Source of the DNA: an uncultured Eggerthellaceae bacterium | GTDB lineage: Bacteria; Actinomycetota; Coriobacteriia; Coriobacteriales; Eggerthellaceae | Assembly (NCBI GenBank): GCA_949450265.1 | Contig: CASTMW010000038.1 | Span: 1 to 13,043 of the forward strand | Length of the DNA stretch: 13,043 bases | Direction: 5' to 3' | Shown: positions 1-6,334 of the stretch, in pieces | Position numbering within the stretch: position 1 is the first letter of the stretch | Layout of the letters: each line of letters opens with the position of its first letter | The notes under the pieces: generated by a model | What the model saw: only the letters and a program-made list of their open reading frames with translations | The model's database searches: none | What the model was told of the DNA's origin: nothing | Program-made: the position numbers and the translations under genes

Positions 1-312
1 GAATCTACGGTGTAATTCGTTGTCTCGGCGGCATTTTCTTCCACGATCCCTTCAATTTTAAAAAAGAGGAAACTTTTCGTACTAAACGCGTCCCTTGGGG
101 TCGCATTTGCTTTGAATATTTACCTAAAAACAGGCGATCGTTCCGATTGTTTCACGCAATGAACTCCAGACGTGGCAGATCGTTTGTTCGAAAGGTCCGA
201 TCAGGTAGGTCTTCGGATCGGTCGACATGATTCTTCTGAATGCTGCGGTCGCCCCATCACGCAGTATTCATTGATGGTGCTCGATCGGTTGAATCGAATA
301 TCGCCTAGAACG
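1..312. other. Left-edge region with no assignable gene
   Basis: The first ~170 bases are visibly richer in A and T than the rest of the window. One plus-strand frame is open from the left edge (codons from position 3) to a TGA at 228-230, about 75 codons with no start needed inside the window. Its peptide contains GGIFFHDPFNFKKEE and then becomes arginine- and serine-rich, which argues against a real C-terminus, so I do not call it as a gene. An inverted repeat CCGATC/GATCGG (197-202 and 216-221, 13-base loop) could lie in the 3' region of the minus-strand gene that ends at 313, but no T-run follows on either strand. I see no tRNA, repeat array or insertion-sequence end here. Confidence 0.5.
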
Positions 313-1683
313 TTATGCCCACACCTTCACGCGGCACTCGTTGATGGGGTCGCCGTTGATGGGCGTGTAGTCGATGTTGGTGTAGGTCACCAGGTTCTGC
401 GCGGTGCCGTACGAGGCCAGGAACTCGCCGTAATCCGGCGCACCGTTCTCCACCTCCAGCGTGAAATAGCGGCGATCGCGCAGATTGATGCCTGCTACCG
501 CCGACGTGCTCTTCACCACGAACCAATCGCCGTACCAGCACGGTGGCGTGACCGGCGTGCGCGGGAAGCGGAACCAGTCGGCGGCACAGTATAGCTCGGC
601 CACCGAGTGCGCCGCCTGCGCGTCTGCGGTCTCGGCTGCTCGGTCGGAGAGCTGCCCTTTCTCGTCGGTCGCGTTCGCTCGTGCCTCGGTGCGCGCGGCG
701 GCCAGATCGTAGGTGGGTGCTATGGTGGGGGTGTAGGTTCCCAAATTGGCGATGCCGTCGCCATAGTCATAGATGCCATCGAACGAGAACGAGAACCCGG
801 TGGGGCCGTACGCCACGTAGATGGGCTTCATGGAAGCGGGCAGCACCAGCGCGTCGGTCACCTCGCCGGTGGCAGCGTCCACGTGCGTCAGCTGGTAGCG
901 CGTGTCGCTCGTTTCGGCGCGGGGAGCGAAGGCGATGCCGCTTGTGGTAGGGCTGGGGCTGCATGCCATGCGCCCGTGCGAGGTGTAGAGCGTGCGCGCG
1001 TCGTCGGCGACTGCGCCGAAGCGCGTGCACATCATCAGGCTGTCCTCTTTTGCGGCCGCGCCGTCCACAACGGGCAGCACCTGCCAGAAGGCGTATTCGC
1101 CCGCGGCGGTCAGCGTGGGCATCTCCCAGTCGGGACCGCCTTCATGCACCAGCACCGGCTGCCCGAGCGTCTCGCCCGTGAAGGCGGCCTGGTACACGCG
1201 CCAGTTGCCGTCCAGGATGTCGGCTTCGGTCCAGATCAGCCCGGCGGTGGTGGCGCGCGCATCGTATATCTCGTAGCCCTCCGCGGTGTCCACAGCAGCA
1301 TCCAGCACGGTACGCACCGATCCGTTGCCCAGCGCGATCAGCCCCACCTGCGTCAGTGGCGAGCCGTTAGCGGTGGGGAGCAGGCACGCAGCCACGTCGG
1401 GATCGGTGGCCCACACCATGGAGCCGTAGGGCAGCGCGATGGTCTGCTGGGCCGTCAGTACCGATGCGGCATCGTCGATGTACTCGCACTGCTCAGTGGT
1501 GAACACCTGATCCTCGCGCACTTCGAGCGCCAGCAGGTCGGGGCGCGAGGCGAAGCCGCCGGTGGCCGCGTAGGCACCCACGCCCACCACGGCCGCTGCT
1601 CCCACAGCGGCGGCGCCATAGAGGAACCCGCGGCGCGTCAGGAGCATCTCAGGGATACTGCCAAGGCCACCCGTGCTGCTCAT
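313..1683 (-). CDS. Tat-exported protein of unknown function
   Basis: This encodes a predicted secreted or cell-surface protein of about 456 residues. Near the N-terminus is a twin-arginine signal: LLTRRGFLYG (Arg17-Arg18 from the chosen start), an Ala/Gly/Val hydrophobic core to about residue 37, and an AYA site that signal peptidase I could cut near residue 39. No lipobox cysteine is seen, so it is probably a folded soluble exoprotein rather than a lipoprotein. The mature part is rich in Trp, Tyr, Gly and Asp, with repeated short beta-like stretches (GLIWTEADI, YAFWQVLPV, YGDWFVVKS) that suggest a beta-propeller fold; this is inference. The frame stays open back to an ATG at 1950, but that would add ~89 Arg/Ser-rich residues before the Tat motif, far too long for a Tat n-region. 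I therefore chose the ATG at 1683; another lies at 1647. Neither has a clear ribosome site. It is divergent from the two-component genes. Function unknown. Confidence 0.75.
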   Translation of the reverse strand: MSSTGGLGSIPEMLLTRRGFLYGAAAVGAAAVVGVGAYAATGGFASRPDLLALEVREDQVFTTEQCEYIDDAASVLTAQQTIALPYGSMVWATDPDVAACLLPTANGSPLTQVGLIALGNGSVRTVLDAAVDTAEGYEIYDARATTAGLIWTEADILDGNWRVYQAAFTGETLGQPVLVHEGGPDWEMPTLTAAGEYAFWQVLPVVDGAAAKEDSLMMCTRFGAVADDARTLYTSHGRMACSPSPTTSGIAFAPRAETSDTRYQLTHVDAATGEVTDALVLPASMKPIYVAYGPTGFSFSFDGIYDYGDGIANLGTYTPTIAPTYDLAAARTEARANATDEKGQLSDRAAETADAQAAHSVAELYCAADWFRFPRTPVTPPCWYGDWFVVKSTSAVAGINLRDRRYFTLEVENGAPDYGEFLASYGTAQNLVTYTNIDYTPINGDPINECRVKVWA

Positions 1684-1910
1684 GCCGCTGCCGCTGCTGC
1701 CACTGGTGCGACCGCCGATGTCGCTACTGACATTGCTGATGCTGCCGCAAAGTGTTCGTTCGCGGTCCTGCGAAAGCCCGTCATGCTCGCGTGCAGAGGG
1801 CTTCCCGGCATAGAACGGCTTCTCGGCTCGGTGCGAGCGGGCGCTACCCGAGCGGTTAGTGGAGGGCCGACACCCTGTTCGGCGGGACCGCTCCGATATG
1901 TTCCTTGCAT

Positions 1911-1928
1911 GCCCGCCGACGCGCGGGC
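1911..1928. repeat. GC-rich inverted repeat (hairpin)
   Basis: GCCCGC at 1911-1916 pairs with GCGGGC at 1923-1928 around a 6-base loop. On the plus strand it is followed by GTTTCTG, a very short T-rich stretch. It could insulate the response-regulator promoter from upstream readthrough, or may be chance in GC-rich DNA. Confidence 0.3.
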
Positions 1929-2034
1929 GTTTCTGATGGTTCGTTGGCATGCCACTATTGTGTCATTCAGGCAACGTGCGCGCATCATTTTTCACCAAAA
2001 GGTACAATATTCCCAAGACTGTATTCTGCGACCG

Positions 2035-2055
2035 AATGTACCCGTAATGTACCCG
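2035..2055 (+). promoter_or_regulatory. Two direct repeats with 11-bp period, candidate response-regulator operator
   Basis: The 10-mer AATGTACCCG occurs twice, at 2035-2044 and 2046-2055, on an 11-bp period and 35 bp before the response-regulator ATG. Tandem head-to-tail binding on ~11-bp direct repeats is the usual mode of OmpR/PhoB-family winged-helix regulators, and the gene immediately downstream encodes one. Autoregulation is therefore the simplest reading, by inference. The second copy also takes part in an inverted repeat, ACCCG/CGGGT (2051-2055 and 2061-2065). Confidence 0.4.
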
Positions 2056-2089
2056 TTTTGCGGGTCGCACATCGGAAGGACCGGAGTTT

Positions 2090-2797
2090 ATGAGCAGCGA
2101 AACACCGCGCATCCTGTTGGTTGAGGACGAGAAGAACATCCGCGATGCCGTCATGGCGTATCTGGAACGCGAAAACTACTGGGTCACCGGGGTGGCTGAT
2201 GGCCAGGAAGCGCTCGACGAGTTCGGCAAGCACCACTATGACCTGGTCATCTTAGACCTTATGCTGCCGAAGGTGCCGGGTGAGCGCGTGTGCCGCGTGA
2301 TCCGCGACAACTCCGATGTGCCCATCATCATGCTGACCGCCAAGGGCGAAGTGGAAGACCGGATCATCGGGTTGGAACTGGGCGCCGACGACTACCTGGT
2401 GAAGCCGTTCAGTCCACGCGAGCTGGTGGCCCGCGTGCGTGCGCTGCTGCGCCGCGTGCATTCCGACGACGCCCCTCAGCGTGAAGTGCTGGAGTTCGGC
2501 GAGCTGACCATCGACATATCGGGCCACAAGGTGCTCGTCAACGGCAAGGAGATCGATCTGACCGCCAGCGAATTCAAGCTGCTGACCACGCTGTCGCGCT
2601 ACCCAGGCCGCGTGTACAGCCGTATGGAACTGGTGGAGAAGGTGCTCGGGTACGATTTCGAAGGCTACGAGCGCACCATCGACAGCCACGTGAAGAACCT
2701 GCGCGCCAAGATCGGTGACAATCCGAAGAGCCCCACCTGGCTGCATACGGTGCATGGCGTGGGCTATCGCTTCGAAGACCCCACTCAACAGGCATAA
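2090..2797 (+). CDS. OmpR/PhoB-family response regulator
   Basis: This is a cytoplasmic DNA-binding regulator of 235 residues, a normal length for the family, and the output half of a two-component system. The receiver domain (about residues 6-120) shows the acidic pair Glu12-Asp13, the phospho-acceptor Asp56 in VILDLMLP, the switch residues Thr83 (MLTAK) and Tyr102, and Lys105 in VKPFSPREL. The C-terminal half (about 130-232) is a winged-helix domain with DLTASEFKLL, the RTIDSHVKNLRAKIG recognition-helix region and the HTVHGVGYRFE wing. The start follows GGAAGGA at 2074-2080, nine bases before the ATG. It is followed after 33 bp by a sensor kinase, its probable partner. The regulon is unknown; direct repeats just upstream suggest that it controls its own operon. 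Confidence 0.95.
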   Translation: MSSETPRILLVEDEKNIRDAVMAYLERENYWVTGVADGQEALDEFGKHHYDLVILDLMLPKVPGERVCRVIRDNSDVPIIMLTAKGEVEDRIIGLELGADDYLVKPFSPRELVARVRALLRRVHSDDAPQREVLEFGELTIDISGHKVLVNGKEIDLTASEFKLLTTLSRYPGRVYSRMELVEKVLGYDFEGYERTIDSHVKNLRAKIGDNPKSPTWLHTVHGVGYRFEDPTQQA

Positions 2798-2830
2798 CGT
2801 CCGTTCAAGGGAAGACATCTGCTCGCAGAC

Positions 2831-4552
2831 ATGGCCGACGAGAACCAAGTAAACGAAACAGAGCCCTCTACGGCCGCTGACGCGCCCGCATCCGATGCGT
2901 CATCGGTGGTTCTCGCGCAATCTGCGTGGGATTCGGCCGTGGCAGTGGCGAAAGCGGCCAGCGCGGCGAAGGCCGAGCAAGCGGAAGTGGCCGACGTGCC
3001 CGACGAGGAAGAGCCGGAAGAGGCTAAGCCGAAGCGCTTGAGCCGTCTGCGTTGGAGCAATCTGTCCTACGTTTCCCGCACGTCGCTGGCGTTCGCGCTG
3101 GTGGCGGCGCTGACCGCGGGCATCGCCATCGGTGGCATCTCGCTGGTGTGGGGGCAATACTTCCAGCGCTACACCACCGAGAACATGGAGACGGTGGCAT
3201 CCACGGCGGCCAGCCGCATCGCGGTGTCCTACAAGGAAACGGGCCATCTGGAGCCCGATACGGTGGCGGCCATCGTACAGGCGGCTGTGGTGTCGCCGGA
3301 CGCGGGCATCAAAGTGCTGGACGACGAGGGTAACACCATCTATGAGACCACGGGTGAGAGCGTGGAAGGTCCGGACGGCACCAGCTTCGAGCCCACCGAC
3401 CCGGCGCAGATCGCGCTGGCGAACATCATCTCGGACGGCACGGTGGTGGGCAGCGTGCGCATGTGGATGTACGGCTCTGACACGCTGATGAGTAAGCTGG
3501 ACCAGCAGTTCCGCGACAACTCGTATGCGGCACTGGCGTTCTCGGGTATCGCAGCGGTGGCGGTGGCAACGCTGTTCGGTGTGGCGTTCGCCCGCGCGCT
3601 GGTGGCGCCCATCAACCGGCTGACGCGCACGGCTGCAGCGGTGAAGGCGGGCAAATTCGAAGCGCGCAGCAACCTGACGGGCGAAGACGAGATCGCGCAT
3701 CTAGGTGAGACCTTCGACAGCATGATCGCCTCAGTTGAGAAGGACCGACGGCTGGAACAGCGTCTCACCAGTGACGTGGCGCACGAGCTGCGCACGCCGC
3801 TCATGAGCATCCAGGCCAGTATGGAGGCCATGATAGACGGCATCTACGAGACCGACGCCGAGCATCTGGACATGGTGAACACCGAGGTGCAGCGCCTGAG
3901 CCGCCTGGTGGACGCGCTGCTGAAGCTGAGTCGTTTGGAGAACCGCAGTCGTCCCATGAACGAGAAGGTGATTGACCTGGGAGAGCTGGTGGGCGAGATC
4001 GTGCAGACCCACGAGCAGTTCGTGGCCGATTCGGGCCTGAAGCTGGGTTTCTATGCCGACAATCGTGTGCTGGTGCGGGGCGACTCCGACATGATCCGCC
4101 AGGCCGTGGTCAACCTTATCAGCAATGCGGTGCGCTACACGCCCTCGGGCGGCATCGACGTGTCGGTGCGTCGCGGCACCGCCATGGCGAACATCTCTGT
4201 GAAGGACACCGGCATCGGGCTGTCGCCTGAAGAAGCCAAGATGGTGTTCAGCCGCTTCTGGCGCGCGGACGCCGGGCGCAACCGCGAGAGCGGCGGCTTG
4301 GGCATCGGCCTTGCCGTGGTGAAGGAGATCGTGGACCGGCATAATGGCTGGGTGGGCGTAGAAGGCGAAACGGGCAAGGGTGCCACGTTCACCATCCATA
4401 TCCCGCTGTACGAAGACACCATATCGCGTGTGCGGGCCCGCAGCGGTACGCGCCAAGCGCGCAGGCAAAGCCCCCTTATCGGGGGGGGGGGGGGCGAAGC
4501 AAGCCCTCTGACGAACAGTGATAGGACCGCGAAAGACGAGGTGAGCCGATGA
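2831..4552 (+). CDS. HAMP-containing membrane sensor histidine kinase
   Basis: The likely partner of the regulator upstream, 573 residues. In order: an unusual acidic Ala-rich cytoplasmic N-terminus (1-75) ending in a basic patch (KPKRLSRLRW); membrane helix 1 (about 84-107); an extracytoplasmic sensor region of ~120 residues; membrane helix 2 (about 232-255); a HAMP linker (about 256-307); a dimerisation/phosphoacceptor domain with His318 in SDVAHELRTPL; and an ATPase domain with N-box Asn432 (NLISNAVRYTPSGG), the G1 box DTGIGLS (459-465), the F-box FSRFWRAD and the G2 box GGLGIGLAVV (488-497). The fold ends near residue 530. The last ~40 residues are a basic, low-complexity tail containing five glycines encoded by a G14 tract. 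The ATG lacks a close ribosome site (AAGGGAAG ends 16 bases before it), so the start is less sure than the identity. The stop overlaps the purC ATG. The signal sensed is unknown. Confidence 0.93.
   Translation: MADENQVNETEPSTAADAPASDASSVVLAQSAWDSAVAVAKAASAAKAEQAEVADVPDEEEPEEAKPKRLSRLRWSNLSYVSRTSLAFALVAALTAGIAIGGISLVWGQYFQRYTTENMETVASTAASRIAVSYKETGHLEPDTVAAIVQAAVVSPDAGIKVLDDEGNTIYETTGESVEGPDGTSFEPTDPAQIALANIISDGTVVGSVRMWMYGSDTLMSKLDQQFRDNSYAALAFSGIAAVAVATLFGVAFARALVAPINRLTRTAAAVKAGKFEARSNLTGEDEIAHLGETFDSMIASVEKDRRLEQRLTSDVAHELRTPLMSIQASMEAMIDGIYETDAEHLDMVNTEVQRLSRLVDALLKLSRLENRSRPMNEKVIDLGELVGEIVQTHEQFVADSGLKLGFYADNRVLVRGDSDMIRQAVVNLISNAVRYTPSGGIDVSVRRGTAMANISVKDTGIGLSPEEAKMVFSRFWRADAGRNRESGGLGIGLAVVKEIVDRHNGWVGVEGETGKGATFTIHIPLYEDTISRVRARSGTRQARRQSPLIGGGGGEASPLTNSDRTAKDEVSR
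4481..4494 (+). repeat. G14 homopolymer in the kinase gene, candidate slippage site
   Basis: Fourteen consecutive G bases encode Gly551-Gly555 of the kinase. With 14 G the frame runs to the TGA at 4550-4552, overlapping purC. With 13 G it would read AKQAL and stop at the TGA at 4509-4511. With 15 G it would read RSKPSDEQ and stop at the TGA at 4519-4521. Tracts of this length are prone to slipped-strand mispairing in other bacteria. It is preceded by CCCCC (4471-4475), so a C5/G5 hairpin is also possible. Confidence 0.8.
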
Positions 4553-5436
4553 GCTTAAGCTCTCAAAACATGGCCGAGGCACTGCATCCGGCCAGTCAAG
4601 GCAAGGTGCGCGATATTTACGATCTGGGCGATCAGCTGATGCTGGTGGCTACCGATCGCATCAGCGCGTTCGACTACATCCTGCCCGACGAGATCCCCTA
4701 TAAGGGCCAGGTGCTCACGCAGCTGTCAAAGTTTTGGTTCGAGATGCTGGACGGCGTGGTGGCGAACCATATGGTCAGCACCGACGTTGCCGATCTGCCG
4801 GAGCAGTTCGCACCGTGGGCCGACTGGCTGGCGGGGCGTTTCATGATCGTGCGCAAGATGGAGATGTTCCCGGTGGAGTGCATCATGCGCGGGTACCTCG
4901 CGGGCAGCGGCCTGGCAGAATACCGCGCGCAGGGCACAGTATGCGGCATCCATTTGCCTGAAGGCCTGGAGAATTCGTCGAAGCTGCCGCAGCCCATCTT
5001 CACGCCGTCCACGAAGGCCGAGGTGGGCGGCCACGACGAGAACATCAGCTTCGACCGATGCGCGCAGCTGATCGGCGTGGAGGACGCCCAGGAGCTCAAC
5101 CGGCTGTCAACGCACGTGTACAACGCGGCGGCCGACTATGCGGCGGCGCGCGGCATCATCATTGCGGATACGAAGTTCGAGTTCGGACGCGGTGCGGATG
5201 GGCGCATCGCGCTGGGCGATGAGGTGCTGACCCCCGATTCGTCGCGCTTCTGGCCCGCCGACACGTATGCGCCGGGTGCCGACCAGCCCAGCTTCGACAA
5301 GCAATACGTGCGCGATTGGCTGGCGGCCAACTGGGATCGCACGGGCGAACCGCCACACCTGCCTGCCGAGGTGATCGAGCGGACATCGCAGAAGTACCTG
5401 CAAGCCTACGAGCTGATCACGGGCAAGCCGTTGTAG
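4549..5436 (+). CDS. purC: Phosphoribosylaminoimidazole-succinocarboxamide synthase (SAICAR synthetase)
   Basis: A cytoplasmic enzyme of de novo purine synthesis. It joins CAIR to L-aspartate with ATP, giving SAICAR. The 295 residues match the longer, ~300-residue form of the family. Visible signatures are GKVRDIY (18-24), ATDRISAFD (34-42), ECIMRGYLAGSG (110-121), FTPSTKAEVGGHDE (151-164), DTKFEFG (207-213) and DEVLTPDSSRFW (224-235). The ATG at 4549 has GAGGTG at 4538-4543, five bases upstream, and overlaps the kinase stop as ATGA, so translation is probably coupled to the kinase. No separate promoter is evident just upstream, which suggests co-transcription with the two-component genes. 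The next purine gene, purL, lies 0.9 kb downstream beyond an unrelated membrane-protein gene. Confidence 0.97.
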   Translation: MSLSSQNMAEALHPASQGKVRDIYDLGDQLMLVATDRISAFDYILPDEIPYKGQVLTQLSKFWFEMLDGVVANHMVSTDVADLPEQFAPWADWLAGRFMIVRKMEMFPVECIMRGYLAGSGLAEYRAQGTVCGIHLPEGLENSSKLPQPIFTPSTKAEVGGHDENISFDRCAQLIGVEDAQELNRLSTHVYNAAADYAAARGIIIADTKFEFGRGADGRIALGDEVLTPDSSRFWPADTYAPGADQPSFDKQYVRDWLAANWDRTGEPPHLPAEVIERTSQKYLQAYELITGKPL

Positions 5437-5461
5437 CCGCGCTGCCGTTTCTCGGTATAAT
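5431..5461 (+). promoter_or_regulatory. Candidate sigma-70-type promoter for the membrane-protein gene
   Basis: A perfect TATAAT lies at 5456-5461. TTGTAG at 5431-5436, which includes the purC stop codon, could serve as a weak -35 with a 19-bp spacer. It is 38 bp before the ATG at 5500, in otherwise GC-rich DNA. The -10 is convincing; the -35 is not. Confidence 0.55.
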
Positions 5462-5499
5462 CGGTCCACGAGATATTTCGCCCGAACAGGAGTTTTCGT

Positions 5500-6219
5500 A
5501 TGTCTCAGCGCAATCCCATGAACGAACGCTACAACAGCGACACGAAGCGCGGCGTGACACGCAAGAGCGCAGCGTCGGCCAAGCCCAAGAGCAAGGCGGC
5601 TGGCACGGTAACGGTGGGCACCAAGAAGAAGACGCCAGCCGAGCGCAAGGCGGCGCAGAAGGCGGCGCGCAAGGCCGAGCAGGATCGCCAGCGCGAACTG
5701 GACAAGAAGTACTACAAGCCCGATACGGAGCGCTACAAGAAGCTGCGGCGCACGTGGTGGCTGGCGCTGATCGGCGCCGTGGTGTGCGTGTGTGCCTCGT
5801 GGGCGCTGCGCGGGGTGCAGCCCGACTGGCTGGCCATCGTGGCGCTGTTCCTGGCGTATGGGCTGATCATCTTCGCGTTCTACATCGACTTCTCGAAGAT
5901 CCGCAAGGAGCGTCGTGCATACCAAGAGCGCATGGCGGCGCTTGAGGCCAAGGACGAGAAGCAGGCGAAGCGCGAAGGCCAGAAGGGGCAGAAGGGGCAG
6001 AAGGGTGCTGCGGCAGACGATGACGTGCCGTCCGAGGACAACAAGCCGGTGGTGAAGAGTCGCCGCGGGCTGGGAGCACGACGCAAGAAGGCCGAAGCGG
6101 CCGAGGCAGCCAAGCAGGCAAAGGCTGCGGCCGATGCTGGCGCTGATGGGGCTGCTGATGCTGATGAGGCCGATGGGGCTGACGATGGCAAGGCACCCGA
6201 CAAGGCGGTGGCAAGCTAA
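5500..6219 (+). CDS. Unidentified two-helix membrane protein with charged low-complexity ends
   Basis: I do not recognise a named family. The 239-residue product has a Lys/Arg/Ala-rich N-terminus (1-85, with AERKAAQKAARKAEQDRQRE likely helical), two membrane helices (about 86-104 and 109-129) joined by a short loop, and a long charged C-terminus. That C-terminus runs through a coiled-coil-like segment (KIRKERRAYQERMAALEAKD), a GQKGQKGQKG repeat, more basic residues, and finally an Ala/Asp/Gly-rich acidic end. The positive charges flanking both helices favour both termini in the cytoplasm. The start is well supported: AGGAG at 5488-5492, seven bases before the ATG, and a TATAAT further upstream. 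It lies between purC and purL but shows no enzymatic motif, so any link to purine synthesis rests on position only. Confidence 0.85.
   Translation: MSQRNPMNERYNSDTKRGVTRKSAASAKPKSKAAGTVTVGTKKKTPAERKAAQKAARKAEQDRQRELDKKYYKPDTERYKKLRRTWWLALIGAVVCVCASWALRGVQPDWLAIVALFLAYGLIIFAFYIDFSKIRKERRAYQERMAALEAKDEKQAKREGQKGQKGQKGAAADDDVPSEDNKPVVKSRRGLGARRKKAEAAEAAKQAKAAADAGADGAADADEADGADDGKAPDKAVAS
5980..6006 (+). repeat. Three tandem 9-bp units in the membrane-protein gene
   Basis: CAGAAGGGG is repeated at 5980-5988 and 5989-5997, then CAGAAGGGT at 5998-6006, encoding the GQKGQKGQKG segment. Being a multiple of three, copy-number change would lengthen or shorten the linker without shifting the frame. Confidence 0.8.
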
Positions 6220-6334
6220 AGCCTTGGTGCGGTAGGGCACTGACACGTTTAGGATCAGGGTCGTACCAAGGTCAAGGCTGAGCGATTCGCGGGCGCAGAC
6301 GCGGGCTATTCGAGTGAGACGGTGGGAGAGGAAC
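6220..6334 (+). promoter_or_regulatory. purL leader with two mutually exclusive stems
   Basis: Directly after the upstream stop codon, AGCCTTGGT (6220-6228) can pair through CCTTGGT with ACCAAGG (6265-6271), or through AGCCTTG with CAAGGCT (6273-6279). Both partners use the same CCTTG core, so only one stem can form at a time. I see neither a known purine riboswitch consensus nor a T-run. A TAGGAT at 6250-6255 could be a weak -10, but no good -35 accompanies it. The purL ribosome site (GGGAG/GAGAGG, 6324-6331) is outside both stems. Confidence 0.35.

Larger units (their letters stand above)
1684..2089. other. Divergent intergenic region upstream of the response regulator
   Basis: About 400 bp separates the Tat-protein start chosen here from the response-regulator ATG. 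Frames across 1684-1950 are open on both strands, but their products are Arg/Ser/Ala/His-rich and I regard them as non-coding. The region holds a GC hairpin (1911-1928), an AT-richer stretch from about 1985 to 2030 with a TACAAT at 2003-2008 that could be a -10 (no convincing -35), a pair of direct repeats (2035-2055), and the response-regulator ribosome site GGAAGGA at 2074-2080. Confidence 0.55.

Noticed and set aside
5..106. 33-codon minus-strand ORF near the left edge
   Set aside because: Short, no ribosome site, Lys/Arg-rich peptide with no motif, and it stops before the edge.
607..2124. 505-codon plus-strand open frame opposite the Tat protein
   Set aside because: It is antisense to a gene with a clear Tat signal. 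Its product is His/Gly/Arg-rich without any motif, as expected of a GC-rich shadow frame.
4471..4495. C5/G5 stem as an intrinsic terminator between kinase and purC
   Set aside because: It is inside the kinase frame and is followed by G and mixed sequence, not T, while purC appears to depend on upstream transcription.
6314..6334. GTG start for purL seven codons upstream
   Set aside because: The ribosome site GGGAGAGG lies between this GTG and the ATG at 6335, so the ATG is the better start.
6220..6334. Purine riboswitch before purL
   Set aside because: No match to the known purine-riboswitch core or loop sequences that I could see; only simple competing stems.
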